Positions 1 to 8,961 of a stretch of DNA of 64,000 nt are shown here, piece by piece (position 1 is the first letter of the stretch; each line of letters opens with the position of its first letter). A program made the position numbers and the translations under genes. This DNA comes from Oceaniferula marina. GTDB taxonomy: Bacteria > Verrucomicrobiota > Verrucomicrobiia > Verrucomicrobiales > Akkermansiaceae. The DNA lies in NCBI RefSeq assembly GCF_013391475.1, contig NZ_JACBAZ010000004.1:558001-622000 (forward strand), read 5' to 3'. The notes beneath the pieces were generated by a model that was given only the letters and a program-made list of their open reading frames with translations, did not search any database and was not told the DNA's origin.

Positions 1-1100
1 TCAAATCCTACGCAGCGGAAGACGAAGAACACACCAGTTTCAACCAGGCGTCAGCCAAGGTCAGTGATGCGAACATGCAGGTAATGAAAGCCTGGGCGGT
101 TTATTCACCGAGTATGAGTTTTTTCAACTCCATTGGCTACGCCTTGGTTCTCGGTGTCGGAGCCTGGCAAATCCACAACGGCCATCTTGACCGCGCCGTT
201 CTACTCCAGTTCTTCACCATTATCTGGGCACTCTATGAACCACTCGGCCGCCTTCACCAACTCAACCAGATGAGCCAGTCGTCCAAAGCGGCTGCTGAGC
301 GCGTCTTCACGATCCTCGATGAGGAAAATGAGATCCATGCCACCGAAGGAGCCGAACTGCCGACACCGGTCCGCGGCCACGTCCAGCTCAAGCAACTCGA
401 TTTTTCCTACAGTGAACAACCGACACTGCACCAGATTTCCCTGGAGGCCCAACCTGGGCAAACCATCGCGCTGGTAGGGTCCACCGGTGCGGGAAAATCC
501 ACCATCGTCAATCTGCTTTGCCGCTTTTACGAATATGACCAAGGGTCGATCACCATTGATGGCACCGAACTCAACACCATCGCCAAACCCTCCTTGCGAT
601 CGGCGATCGGCTACGTCACCCAGGAGGCCTTTTTGTTCAATGGCCCCGTCCGGGAAAACCTCCAGCTCGCCAAACGTGATGCCACGGATGAAGAAATGTG
701 GATCGCTCTCCAGGCCGCCAACGCCAATGGGTTTGTTGAAGCCCTGCCCGAAGGACTCGACAGCGTTGTCGGAGAACGAGGCATCAAACTATCCGGTGGA
801 GAAAAACAACGCCTGTCCATCGCCAGAGCCCTACTCAAGAACCCACCCATTCTTTTACTCGACGAAGCAACAGCATCCGTCGATAGCGAAACCGAACTTT
901 TAATCCAACAGGCTCTGGATCGACTGATGGAAAACCGCACGGCTTTTGTGATCGCCCACCGTTTATCGACCATCCGGAATGCTGACCGCATCTACGTGCT
1001 GGATCATGGTCGGGTGATTGAAAGCGGCACCCACGAGGCTCTCCTCGCCAGCAACGGCAAGTATGCGAGCCTCTCAAAGCAAGCATTCCTGGAAGAATAG
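1..1100 (+). CDS. ABC exporter, fused permease/ATPase, C-terminal part
   Basis: The gene enters from the left edge: the reading frame is open from base 3, so the start lies outside the window. What remains is the end of a type I exporter membrane domain followed by a full ATP-binding domain. Visible motifs are Walker A (GSTGAGKST, about 478-504), the Q-loop (YVTQEAF), the ABC signature LSGGEKQ (about 789-809), Walker B (ILLLDEATAS) and the H-loop (AHRLST). In the family (MsbA/multidrug ABCB-like) these proteins dimerise in the inner membrane and export lipids or hydrophobic compounds; the substrate cannot be read here. It converges on pheS with 62 bases between the stops. Confidence 0.93.
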   Translation, partial: KSYAAEDEEHTSFNQASAKVSDANMQVMKAWAVYSPSMSFFNSIGYALVLGVGAWQIHNGHLDRAVLLQFFTIIWALYEPLGRLHQLNQMSQSSKAAAERVFTILDEENEIHATEGAELPTPVRGHVQLKQLDFSYSEQPTLHQISLEAQPGQTIALVGSTGAGKSTIVNLLCRFYEYDQGSITIDGTELNTIAKPSLRSAIGYVTQEAFLFNGPVRENLQLAKRDATDEEMWIALQAANANGFVEALPEGLDSVVGERGIKLSGGEKQRLSIARALLKNPPILLLDEATASVDSETELLIQQALDRLMENRTAFVIAHRLSTIRNADRIYVLDHGRVIESGTHEALLASNGKYASLSKQAFLEE

Positions 1101-1162
1101 CCCGCGTTCAAGAAGCACACGGAAAACCTCTGAAACACACGTGTCCCGGCGCAAAAGCCAGG

Positions 1163-2179
1163 CTACGCGAACTGCTGTAAGAAGCGAACGTCGTTTTCAA
1201 TCAACAAGCGGATGTCCTTGATCCCCCACTTGATCATTGCCAGTCGGTCAATCCCCATGCCAAAGGCAAAACCTGTCACCTTGTCGGGATCAAACACATC
1301 ATCGCCCCGCGTTTCACAAAGAGAGGCAAAGACCGCAGGATCAACCATGCCGCAACCGGCAATCTCAATCCATTTCGGTTCCTGCCCTTTTGCATGCAGC
1401 TTGATATCAATCTCAAAACTGGGCTCGGTGAAGGGGAAGAAGTGAGGGCGGAAGCGCACCTCGGTATCATCACCAAACATGGAACGCAGGAAAAACTCCA
1501 AGGTTCCCTTGAGGTCGCTCAATTTTACATCCGTATCAACATACAAACCCTCTAACTGGTTGAACACAGAGAGGTGGGTTGCATCGATCTCGTCGCGCCG
1601 GTAAGCCGAGCCCGGAGCAATGATACGCACCGGAGGAGCCGCCTTTTCCATCGTCCGGATCTGCACACTTGAAGTGTGGGTGCGCAATAACTTGCCACTA
1701 TCAAAGTAAAAGGTGTCTTTTTCATTCCGGGCCGGGTGATCTGCCGGCGTGTTCAAGGCATCAAAACAATGAAACTCAGTCTCAATTTCCGGGCCATCAG
1801 CCAAAGCAAACCCCATACGTCGCAAGGTCTGGATCGCGTCGTCCTTAACCTGGGTCAGCGGATGCAGCCCGCCACCGGAAAGTGCGCGACCGGGAAGAGT
1901 CAAATCAATGCCTTCAACCGATTTTTGATCCGCCAACTCGCTGAGTGCGGTTTGTTTTTCTTCGATAGCGGAAGTAATCGCCTGCCGCGCGACATTCAAC
2001 AGCTGTCCCATCACCGGCTTTTCCTCACTGGAAAGATGACGCATACCTGCCGCCGCAGCGGTCAGGCGCCCCTTCTTACCGAGAAAGGCCACTCGGGCAT
2101 CATCGAGCGTTTTTTCATCACTCGCTGCAGCAATGGCAGCCAGGGCATCGGATTGGATGGTTTCAATTTCCTGCTTCAT
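1163..2179 (-). CDS. pheS: Phenylalanyl-tRNA synthetase alpha subunit
   Basis: Charges tRNA-Phe as the catalytic subunit of the PheS2-PheT2 complex in the cytosol. The 338 residues match the usual alpha-subunit length: an N-terminal helical coiled-coil arm (about 1-90), then the class II catalytic core with the motif-2 region (FNQLEGLYVD), the FTEPSFEID segment and motif 3 near the C-terminus (GMGIDRLAM). The beta subunit pheT does not follow; the next gene downstream is the convergent ABC exporter, so pheT must be elsewhere. Upstream on the same strand lie hslO, hsp20, rplT and rpmI, a broken-up version of the common rpmI-rplT-pheS-pheT order. Confidence 0.96.
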   Translation of the reverse strand: MKQEIETIQSDALAAIAAASDEKTLDDARVAFLGKKGRLTAAAAGMRHLSSEEKPVMGQLLNVARQAITSAIEEKQTALSELADQKSVEGIDLTLPGRALSGGGLHPLTQVKDDAIQTLRRMGFALADGPEIETEFHCFDALNTPADHPARNEKDTFYFDSGKLLRTHTSSVQIRTMEKAAPPVRIIAPGSAYRRDEIDATHLSVFNQLEGLYVDTDVKLSDLKGTLEFFLRSMFGDDTEVRFRPHFFPFTEPSFEIDIKLHAKGQEPKWIEIAGCGMVDPAVFASLCETRGDDVFDPDKVTGFAFGMGIDRLAMIKWGIKDIRLLIENDVRFLQQFA

Positions 2180-2285
2180 GGGCGCGCACTTCTTAGGTGA
2201 AGAATCAGGGAAGTCAAGCCGTCATGCCCGACACGCTGGCACGGGCACCCTGACAGGAGAGCTTGGAACAGCACCCATTCCCTAA

Positions 2286-3083
2286 CTAGGCATCTTCGAG
2301 CATCTCACGAGACACCTCGTAGCGGGCACCACAGCGCGGACAATTCACCCTGATGACATCCTCCCCTTGAAAGAGCTCATCCAACTTCCCCTTCCAGGAA
2401 CTCAGACTCGGCAAAATTCGCTCCAGACTACAACCGCAATTGAATTGGAATTTGCGCGTTTCGAGCAATTTGGTTTGCTCCTGCTCGCTTATCTTCGCTA
2501 CGGACTCAGCATCCAAAGCGGCAAACCACTCTTCATCGTAGTCAGGCTGAGCGGCCACCAACACATAATTTTCGTCATCGAGCCGGAAACACTTGGCCGG
2601 CCGCTGTTCGCTCTGCTGGTAATAATGCTCAATCCAATCGATCGGATCATTACTCTCAACGTGCACGGTCGTTGTTCGCGGCTCATGGCCGGCAACCAAT
2701 GTCTGACTATACAGCAAATTGCGATCGGGCTCACGGACATCCTCAGTAAAGAGCCGACCGGTGATGTTTTCACCAGTGCTGCTGCCCGTTACAAAATAAT
2801 TCACTCGCGGCGCCCGTAAATTGGCAGTCCAGGCAATGGTTTCAGCCCACGGACGCGCCGTCAAATGCAGCGTCAACACCGCCATCAAATCCTTCAAAGC
2901 CGCATCCAACTCATTGGCATATCGCAACTGATGCTCCATCAAATGAAGATAATAACCTGTGTAAATAGGCGTGAACTGAGCCCTCACCATGAGGCAGTTG
3001 CGCTCGCGGACAAAGATCGACTCCACCTTGGTAAAGTCTTCCACAGGTTGCATATTGTCAGATTGCGTATTTTCCTCACTCAT
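2286..3083 (-). CDS. hslO: Hsp33-family redox-regulated chaperone
   Basis: Hsp33 is a cytosolic holdase that is switched on when its four zinc-binding cysteines are oxidised. The 265-residue protein has the expected N-terminal domain and a C-terminal redox switch with both cysteine pairs: CGC followed by SLERIL, then about 30 residues later CPRC. This is the family CxC-x(27-32)-CxxC pattern, so redox activation is likely to be retained. It lies 106 bases upstream of pheS on the same strand and downstream of a small heat-shock protein gene, so two ATP-independent chaperones are neighbours. Confidence 0.9.
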   Translation of the reverse strand: MSEENTQSDNMQPVEDFTKVESIFVRERNCLMVRAQFTPIYTGYYLHLMEHQLRYANELDAALKDLMAVLTLHLTARPWAETIAWTANLRAPRVNYFVTGSSTGENITGRLFTEDVREPDRNLLYSQTLVAGHEPRTTTVHVESNDPIDWIEHYYQQSEQRPAKCFRLDDENYVLVAAQPDYDEEWFAALDAESVAKISEQEQTKLLETRKFQFNCGCSLERILPSLSSWKGKLDELFQGEDVIRVNCPRCGARYEVSREMLEDA

Positions 3084-3261
3084 AGGTCAGTTTTTCAGTA
3101 TTCAGTTTTCCGAGTTCACACGACTGGGATCTTCTCGGACATGAGCCATAAACCGCTCAATCAAAATTGCCAAGCACAGTAATGCAGGTGAATGCAGGCG
3201 ACAGGTAAAAACGAACAACACCCAATCAATGAATTCGGTAGGTTTTACCGGTAAAAAATGA

Positions 3262-3302
3262 TCAGGCTCGCCGCCCCATACACAAAAAGACGACGAGCCT
3301 GA
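3262..3302 (-). terminator. Rho-independent terminator after hsp20
   Basis: A 9-bp perfect inverted repeat (TCAGGCTCG at 3262-3270 and its complement at 3294-3302) encloses a loop of about 23 bases. Read on the minus strand it is followed by TCATTTTTTACC, so it fits termination of the hsp20 transcript before hslO. The long loop lowers confidence. Confidence 0.55.
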
Positions 3303-3355
3303 AACACCTACACAATGAAAAAACAATTGCGACGACATGGTCGAATCGCTCTTGC

Positions 3356-3763
3356 CTAGCTAATTACGATATCGACCGGTTTTTCTTTCACCCGACGCGG
3401 AATTTCTAAAAAAAGAATGCCATCCTCAAGCTTGGCCTGAATACCCGAGGTATTCACCTCCTCCGAGATCCGAATCCGTCGCTCTTGCGTCGTAAGAAAT
3501 GAGCGGGCTTCATCCTCGGTTTCGGCTCTGACCGTCAAGTATTCCTCGTCGGCACTCACTTTCACCTCTCCCTTACGAAAACCTGGCAACTCAAGTCGTA
3601 GTTTCCAACCATCCTCATCCTGACTCTGGGATTCAATCGACTTCGAGCAAGAGGTATCCGAATCACAACAGGGGTTCGATTCAGCACCAAAAGCGCGGTT
3701 AATCATCCGATCAAAATCAGAGAGTAATCCATTGTTCAGCGGGTAATGATTTATCATATTCAT
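3356..3763 (-). CDS. Small heat shock protein, Hsp20/alpha-crystallin family
   Basis: ATP-independent holdase. The open frame extends up to 3868, but the ATG at 3763 (MNMINHYP) gives the usual short N-terminal arm and a 135-residue protein; the upstream extension is AT-rich and unlike the family. The alpha-crystallin domain runs from about residue 50 (WKLRLELPGF) to the C-terminus, with ARSFLTTQERR and the conserved LEDGILFLEIP near the end. Odd feature: cysteines at residues 32, 33 and 39 in the linker (NPCCDSDTSC), unusual for Hsp20 and suggestive of disulfide or metal chemistry. The next gene downstream is the redox chaperone Hsp33. Confidence 0.92.
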   Translation of the reverse strand: MNMINHYPLNNGLLSDFDRMINRAFGAESNPCCDSDTSCSKSIESQSQDEDGWKLRLELPGFRKGEVKVSADEEYLTVRAETEDEARSFLTTQERRIRISEEVNTSGIQAKLEDGILFLEIPRRVKEKPVDIVIS

Positions 3764-3978
3764 CGTTTTTCTATTTCTATTTGAATCAGCAAGGTCCTCA
3801 TGACCTTTGCTATGTTGATCTTCATATATGCAACTTGAATACCAAAATAGAAAATACACACAACCCATTCACAACAAACAACTTAAACCAATCTAAAGTA
3901 AAAATCATATCGATTAAAAGGTACAATTTTTGACTCACTCGGCCAGAATGTCACGTCAAGATGTCACACCGGAGCAAA

Positions 3979-4012
3979 GAAAACGGCCATGAGGATCACC
4001 CTCATGGCCGTT
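3979..4012 (-). terminator. Terminator of the rpmI-rplT operon
   Basis: A 13-bp perfect stem (AACGGCCATGAGG at 3982-3994 paired with 4000-4012) and a 5-base loop lie just past the rplT stop. On the minus strand the stem is followed by TTTTCTTTG, a classical intrinsic terminator. It ends the ribosomal protein transcript and separates it from hsp20. Confidence 0.85.
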
Positions 4013-4036
4013 GAATATTGGTTATTTCGCTCTGAC

Positions 4037-4405
4037 TTAAGCAGCCTTGGCAGCAAGCGCGGCCTTGGACTGGTCAACGATACCGTTAAATGCATCGATG
4101 TCGTGAACAGCGAGGTCTGCAAGAATCTTGCGGTCTACCTCGATGTTTGCGGCCTTAAGGCCTTCGATAAAGCGAGAATAGGTGATGTCCTGGGCGCGAG
4201 TGGCAGCGCTGATACGCTGGATCCACAGACGACGGAACTGTCCCTTACGCTTTTTACGGTCACGATACTCATACTGGCGTGCCTTACGGACGGCGTCCTT
4301 GGCATACTTGTAGAGTTTCGAGCGGAAGCCGCGGAAGCCTTTGGCACGTCTAAGGACGCGTTTCCGGCGCTTGCGACTGGCTGGGCTATTGGTTGCTCTT
4401 GGCAT
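4037..4405 (-). CDS. rplT: Ribosomal protein L20
   Basis: Early-assembly 23S rRNA-binding protein of the large subunit. The 122 residues begin MPRATNS and carry the basic N-terminal helix (SRKRRKRVLRRAKGFRG), then the globular domain with LWIQRISAATR. Length and sequence are typical. It follows rpmI by 150 bases on the same strand and ends at a strong terminator. L20 represses its own operon in some bacteria; no leader structure could be recognised by eye here. Confidence 0.98.
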   Translation of the reverse strand: MPRATNSPASRKRRKRVLRRAKGFRGFRSKLYKYAKDAVRKARQYEYRDRKKRKGQFRRLWIQRISAATRAQDITYSRFIEGLKAANIEVDRKILADLAVHDIDAFNGIVDQSKAALAAKAA

Positions 4406-4555
4406 GTCTTTGTTTTCTAGAACGGACGGTTATTTTCATTCCCTCCGCAGTCTCGTCCATTCGGTCCCGGTTTTCTGAATCAGATTGCCGGGAAGGCTGC
4501 GTAAGGGCCACCCGTGATGCGGGTGGTTGGCGCGGTCGACGCCGATTCTCGTTGT

Positions 4556-4765
4556 TTAGGCAAATGGAAGAGAAGCGCGAACGGCTTTCAAATCTGCTTC
4601 GGAAACGAGGGTCGCCTTACCCAGATTGCGCTTACGCTTCTGGTTTTTCTTGGTAAGAATGTGGCGTTTTCCCTGCTTCCGGCGCAGAATCTTCCCTGTG
4701 CCCGTCACTTTGAATCGTTTAGCGACGGCCTTCCGGGTCTTTGCTGTACCTTTTGATTTGGCCAT
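4556..4765 (-). CDS. rpmI: Ribosomal protein L35
   Basis: Large-subunit protein of 69 residues, rich in Lys and Arg, with the family pattern [18 protein letters not shown] near the start and RKQGKRHIL in the middle. It is the first gene of a two-gene unit with rplT. In many bacteria infC lies directly upstream; here the upstream 267 bases hold no infC and the next gene points the other way. Confidence 0.97.
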   Translation of the reverse strand: MAKSKGTAKTRKAVAKRFKVTGTGKILRRKQGKRHILTKKNQKRKRNLGKATLVSEADLKAVRASLPFA

Positions 4766-5032
4766 GGGGCGGCGAAGCTAGCGGCGAATATCAGGATTGC
4801 AAGGGGTTTTTTGCACTTTTGAATAAATCAGACCCATCTTACCCGCAAGCAAGCAAGAATCAAAGGGCTCAAAGGGCCTGAGGGCAAATGCTGCACATTT
4901 TTTGCCAGAATATGCGTCCTGAATGGTTTTGACCCCCTCCTCTCTTCCTTGGTATGATGTGAACTAAGCTTTATTGAGGCAATCCTACCGTCGACAATAG
5001 GGCATTCCATCCACCATTAACCCACTCCTCCC

Positions 5033-5269
5033 ATGAATAAAAAAAGCAACAACATCACTTATTTCATCATCACCCTCATGGCCATTGCCACGGCAGGTCT
5101 CATCTATGCCGCCACCTGCCCCGACTGCAAGGGATCAGGCAAAGGGAAAACCTGCTGGTTCTGCAAAGGATCAGGCCTCAACAATGCACGTATGAAATGC
5201 GCCCACTGTAGCGGCACAGGTAGTTCCTCATGCACCACCTGCAGCGGCAGAGGAACCGTCAAGAAATAG
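5033..5269 (+). CDS. Small exported DnaJ-type zinc-finger protein
   Basis: A 78-residue protein with an N-terminal signal or anchor (TYFIITLMAIATAGLIYA, residues about 9-26) followed almost entirely by four CxxC units in the CxxCxGxG style: CPDCKGSG, CWFCKGSG, CAHCSGTG and CTTCSGRG. In DnaJ these repeats form two zinc centres; here they stand alone, without a J domain, and would lie outside the cytoplasmic membrane. A terminator follows at 5366. Function unknown; a periplasmic zinc-binding or thiol protein is an inference. Confidence 0.75.
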   Translation: MNKKSNNITYFIITLMAIATAGLIYAATCPDCKGSGKGKTCWFCKGSGLNNARMKCAHCSGTGSSSCTTCSGRGTVKK

Positions 5270-5365
5270 CGACGGACAAAAAAACCATCACTTTCACCCG
5301 ATCCTCCAGGAGGACACCCTTACTTCATAACAACAGAAAAAGCCCTTACATGCTCCTTGCATGAT

Positions 5366-5413
5366 TGGCCCCCTCAAGTGCGAAGCCGTACTTAAGGGGG
5401 CCATTCCTTTTTT
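5366..5413 (+). terminator. Terminator downstream of the zinc-finger gene
   Basis: A 14-bp stem with one mismatch (TGGCCCCCTCAAGT at 5366-5379, partner at 5390-5403), a 10-base loop, then a T-rich run (ATTCCTTTTTT). It lies about 100 bases past the preceding stop and 150 bases before asnS. Confidence 0.75.
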
Positions 5414-5561
5414 GCAACGCGGCCCCGGGGACCAAGTCCGGGTCCTCCAAGCGCGCTCTCGGCACCCGTTCATCCCCGGCATCTTCAGACAACACTCAAA
5501 TTCCCGCTAATCTCGACTCTAATTCTTGACGTCTGCGCTTCAATTGCCTGTTATCCGAGGC

Positions 5562-6929
5562 ATGCGAACACTCATCAAAAAAGCCTTGTGCAGCGAACAA
5601 GCCCAAGCCCCCATCACCGTGAAAGGTTGGGTCCGCACCCGGCGTGACTCCAAAGATTTTTCCTTCCTCGAAATCAACGATGGCTCTTGTCTGGCAAACA
5701 TCCAGTGTATCGCCGATGCCGGGATTCCTGGCTACGATGATATCACCAAAATGACCACCGGAGCCGCAATCGGCATCACAGGCCAATTGGTCGAGTCTCC
5801 TGGCAAAGGACAGAAATGGGAAATTCACGCCACATCCGTTGAACTCATTGGAGAAGCTCCCGCCGACTACCCACTTCAGAAAAAAGGCCACACACCTGAA
5901 TTCCTACGTTCCATCGCCCATCTGCGCCCCCGCGCCAATCTCTACGGTGCCACCTTCCGCATGCGCTCCCGTATGGCCCAAGCCGTACACCGCTTTTTTG
6001 ACGAACGCGACTTCACCTACGTTCACACCCCCATCATCACCGCCTCCGACTGCGAAGGCGCGGGTGAAATGTTCCGCGTCAGCACACTGGACGCCTCAAA
6101 ACCCGAGGCTCAGTCCTACGAAAATGATTTTTTCGGGAAATCCGCCTACCTCACCGTCAGTGGCCAACTCGAAGGAGAAACCTTCGCTACCGCCCTCTCC
6201 AACATCTACACCTTCGGCCCAACCTTCCGTGCTGAAAACTCGAACACCACCCGGCACGCCTCCGAGTTCTGGATGATCGAACCCGAAATGGCCTTCTGCG
6301 ATCTGGAAGGCGACATGGATCTCGCCGAAGAATTCACCAAGTATCTGGTCGACGACGCCCTCCAGAACAACGAAGGAGACCTCGACATCTTTAACCGCTT
6401 CGTCGACAAAGGCTTGATTGAACGGCTTCAGTTTGTCTCCGAAAAACCCTTCCAACGGGTTTCCTACACCGAGGCCGTCGAGATCCTGGTCAAGAGCGGC
6501 AAGAAATTCGACTACCCGGTTGAGTATGGAGTCAACCTGCAATCCGAGCACGAACGCTTCCTCACCGAGGAACACTTCCAATGCCCGACCACCGTTTACA
6601 ACTACCCGAAGGAGGTCAAACCCTTCTACATGCGTCTCAACGACGACGAAAAAACCGTCACGGCCATGGATGTATTGGTTCCGGGGATCGGCGAAATCGT
6701 CGGGGGTGCCCAGCGTGAAGAGCGCCTCGACGTGCTCAAAGCCAACATGGCCCATCACCAGCTCAGCGAGGAAGACTACTGGTGGTACCTCGACCTTCGG
6801 AAATACGGAACCTGTCCACATGCAGGGTTCGGAGCTGGGTTCGAACGCCTCTTGATGTTTGTCACCGGCATGAAAAACATCCGCGACGTCATTCCTTTCG
6901 CCCGCACTCCGGGGAGCTGCGATTTCTAA
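5562..6929 (+). CDS. asnS: Asparaginyl-tRNA synthetase
   Basis: Charges tRNA-Asn directly in the cytosol. The frame opens at a TTG (5526), but the ATG at 5562 (MRTLIKKAL) is the better start. An OB-fold anticodon-binding domain (about residues 15-110, [20 protein letters not shown]) precedes the class II catalytic core with [20 protein letters not shown] and the C-terminal motif [10 protein letters not shown]. Length (455 residues) and sequence agree with AsnS rather than AspS. Presence of asnS suggests Asn-tRNA need not be made by the amidotransferase route alone. The stop overlaps the stop of the convergent regulator by 4 bases. Confidence 0.96.
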   Translation: MRTLIKKALCSEQAQAPITVKGWVRTRRDSKDFSFLEINDGSCLANIQCIADAGIPGYDDITKMTTGAAIGITGQLVESPGKGQKWEIHATSVELIGEAPADYPLQKKGHTPEFLRSIAHLRPRANLYGATFRMRSRMAQAVHRFFDERDFTYVHTPIITASDCEGAGEMFRVSTLDASKPEAQSYENDFFGKSAYLTVSGQLEGETFATALSNIYTFGPTFRAENSNTTRHASEFWMIEPEMAFCDLEGDMDLAEEFTKYLVDDALQNNEGDLDIFNRFVDKGLIERLQFVSEKPFQRVSYTEAVEILVKSGKKFDYPVEYGVNLQSEHERFLTEEHFQCPTTVYNYPKEVKPFYMRLNDDEKTVTAMDVLVPGIGEIVGGAQREERLDVLKANMAHHQLSEEDYWWYLDLRKYGTCPHAGFGAGFERLLMFVTGMKNIRDVIPFARTPGSCDF

Positions 6930-8083
6930 TCGTGATACTCGGCATGCTCCAGGCGATAGCGCCGGGGCGTTGTCTGCATATGCTTCAAAAACACACGGTG
7001 AAGATACTCGGGCGTGGAAAACCCGGAGGCTGCGGCAATAACGGCTATGGAAGAGCTTGTCTCCCGCAACAAACGGCAAACGCTACCTAACCGAAGGTGA
7101 TTCAATTGCCCATGAATGGATCGTTGCAGGTGTTGTTGAAATCGACGCTCCAATGGCCGCCGGGAGATCTCCACGGCGGCCACCACATCCCGAACGCCAA
7201 TGTTCAATGAGTAATGGGTTTGAATAAAGCGCAAGGCCCGCACCAAATGGGGGTCATTGATTGCATACACATCCGAGCTTTGACGGATCGTGATCCCCCT
7301 GTGAGGCACCTCGATCACTCTGGCCTCAACCAACACGCCTGTCATCATCCGGTCCAACTCTTCAGCCGCCCTTCTCCCCAAAGCCTCAAGGTCGTGGTTG
7401 ATGCTCGACAAAGGGATGGCTGCCGTAGGGCAAATCAAAGGGTGGTTATCCGTCCCTAGCACAGCCACTTCATCTGGAACCCGAATCCCGCCAGCGGCAC
7501 AAACCGACAACAAATCCGCGGCCTGAACATCATTGTAGGCATAGACAGCACAAGGTTCTGGCATCTCTCGCAAGTTTTCCACAAGCCACTGGTTGAGAGA
7601 AGCCCAAGTAGGCTTTTCCGCCGAAAAGCGGTCTGTGACCACCAAAGACTGGCAGGCAAATCCATGTTTCCCCAACTCGTTCTCATAACCCTCTCGCCGC
7701 AGTTGCGCAGCAGTATGATTTCCCTCTGAAAACCAGACATAGTTCCGAAACCCCCGATCCATAAAATGTCGGGCGGCCGCCCGCCCCATCGCCCGATTGT
7801 CGCCAGTCAGATGAACCAAATCCGAATCTTCCCGGGCAATCGACAAGTCCACCGTGGGCCTCCGCATACTGAGCACATCCTCGGTCAACGGATCATTTGG
7901 TTCCAAGGATGCAATCACTCCATCACACTGGCGTGATCGGATCAAACCGGCGTCATAACCAAATAGATTCGTCAAATGCCAGCCCTTCTCGCGGGCGTAT
8001 TCCGCCACCCCTCGGTGCACACGGTCAATATAACGCTTCCCCATGACCAACAACACCTGCTTCTGAAACCCAGCCTGCTGCAT
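6926..8083 (-). CDS. LacI/AraC hybrid regulator of the uronate operon (XylR-like)
   Basis: The N-terminal two-thirds (about residues 5-265) resemble a LacI-type sugar-sensing domain ([32 protein letters not shown]) and the C-terminal third is an AraC-type double helix-turn-helix ([39 protein letters not shown]). This architecture is known from E. coli XylR. I prefer the ATG at 8083 (MQQAGFQKQ), which has GGTGAGGGTGAG in front of it, over the open frame up to 8131. It is divergent from the uronate operon with 117 bases between starts, so control of that operon is the natural inference. Confidence 0.88.
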   Translation of the reverse strand: MQQAGFQKQVLLVMGKRYIDRVHRGVAEYAREKGWHLTNLFGYDAGLIRSRQCDGVIASLEPNDPLTEDVLSMRRPTVDLSIAREDSDLVHLTGDNRAMGRAAARHFMDRGFRNYVWFSEGNHTAAQLRREGYENELGKHGFACQSLVVTDRFSAEKPTWASLNQWLVENLREMPEPCAVYAYNDVQAADLLSVCAAGGIRVPDEVAVLGTDNHPLICPTAAIPLSSINHDLEALGRRAAEELDRMMTGVLVEARVIEVPHRGITIRQSSDVYAINDPHLVRALRFIQTHYSLNIGVRDVVAAVEISRRPLERRFQQHLQRSIHGQLNHLRLGSVCRLLRETSSSIAVIAAASGFSTPEYLHRVFLKHMQTTPRRYRLEHAEYHD

Positions 8084-8112
8084 GCGCTCACCCTCACCAA
8101 TAATGACGCAAT

Positions 8113-8140
8113 TGTATATAAAATTAATCAATTAAATACA
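8113..8140. promoter_or_regulatory. AT-rich dyad in the regulator/uronate-operon divergent region
   Basis: TGTAT at 8113-8117 and its complement ATACA at 8136-8140 bracket an AT-rich centre, placing an imperfect 28-base dyad in the middle of the 117-base divergent spacer. AraC-type and LacI-type regulators commonly bind such sites. Only position and symmetry support this; the half-sites are short. Confidence 0.3.
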
Positions 8141-8200
8141 TGATATTCACATTACAAATCATGCCATACTGCCTCTAGAAACAAGGAACTCATCAACATC

Positions 8201-8959
8201 ATGCAAGATATCCATTCACTTAAAAACAGAGTCGCCATTGTCACCGGGGCGGCAAGAGGGATCGGCTTCGGGATCGCAAAGTCATTCGTCGATGCCGGTG
8301 CCCAGGTCGTCATCACCGACTTGACCGAAGAAGCTTTGATGGAAGCCAAAACCGAATTGGGGGATCAATGCCACACCTACGTCAACGACGTGACAGATAA
8401 AGACCGTCACGAAGCCTTTATCCAGCAGGTGGAAGAGGAAGTAGGGCCAGTCAGCGTTTTGGTCAACAATGCCGGACGCCATGGAAAGAAGCCGAGTTTT
8501 GATTGCAGCAATGAGGAGTTTGCAGCCATTTTGGACACCAACCTGCACAGCATTTTTTCACTAACCAAGGCGGCACTGCCCGGCATGATTGCACGCGGTG
8601 AAGGCTCCGTCATCAACATCAGCTCGATGTCTGCCCTCTTTGGGCTGCCGGAAGTTGCGGCCTACAGCAGCTCCAAAACGGCGCTACTCGGACTGACCCG
8701 CACGTTGGCCGCCGAGTATTCCCACAGCGGAGTCCGTTTTAATTGTATCGCCCCGGGGTTTATCGAATCACAAATGTTCCGCGCCATCATGGATGCGGAT
8801 CCCGCCCGGGAGCAAAAAATTCTTGGACGCACTCCGATGGCCCGCGTAGGGACCGCAGATGAAATCGGCCACGCAGCCGCCTTTCTCGCGTCGGACGCCT
8901 CCCGGTTTATCACCGGCACCTGCCTTCCTGTCGACGGCGGAGCCTCTATTGGATTTTAA
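8201..8959 (+). CDS. SDR oxidoreductase, probable D-fructuronate reductase
   Basis: Classical short-chain dehydrogenase of 252 residues: cofactor motif TGAARGIGFGIAK (about 16-28), NNAG (about 89-92), the catalytic Ser in INISSMS and YSSSK (Tyr/Lys), and the C-terminal ITGTCLPVDGG. It is the first gene of an operon with uxuA (2 bases apart) and uxaC, but no UxuB-family reductase is present. The missing step between those two enzymes is fructuronate to mannonate, so this SDR is the natural candidate. The family call is firm; the substrate is inferred from context. Confidence 0.85.
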   Translation: MQDIHSLKNRVAIVTGAARGIGFGIAKSFVDAGAQVVITDLTEEALMEAKTELGDQCHTYVNDVTDKDRHEAFIQQVEEEVGPVSVLVNNAGRHGKKPSFDCSNEEFAAILDTNLHSIFSLTKAALPGMIARGEGSVINISSMSALFGLPEVAAYSSSKTALLGLTRTLAAEYSHSGVRFNCIAPGFIESQMFRAIMDADPAREQKILGRTPMARVGTADEIGHAAAFLASDASRFITGTCLPVDGGASIGF

Positions 8960-8961
8960 TC

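Noticed and set aside
3102-3338. 78-residue open frame between hslO and hsp20
   Set aside because: Overlaps the hsp20 terminator and has no plausible ribosome site or recognisable sequence.
6096-7079. 327-residue open frame on the minus strand
   Set aside because: Lies wholly antisense to asnS and the regulator's end; composition is that of a mirror frame (many Val/Phe/Glu) and no family is recognisable.
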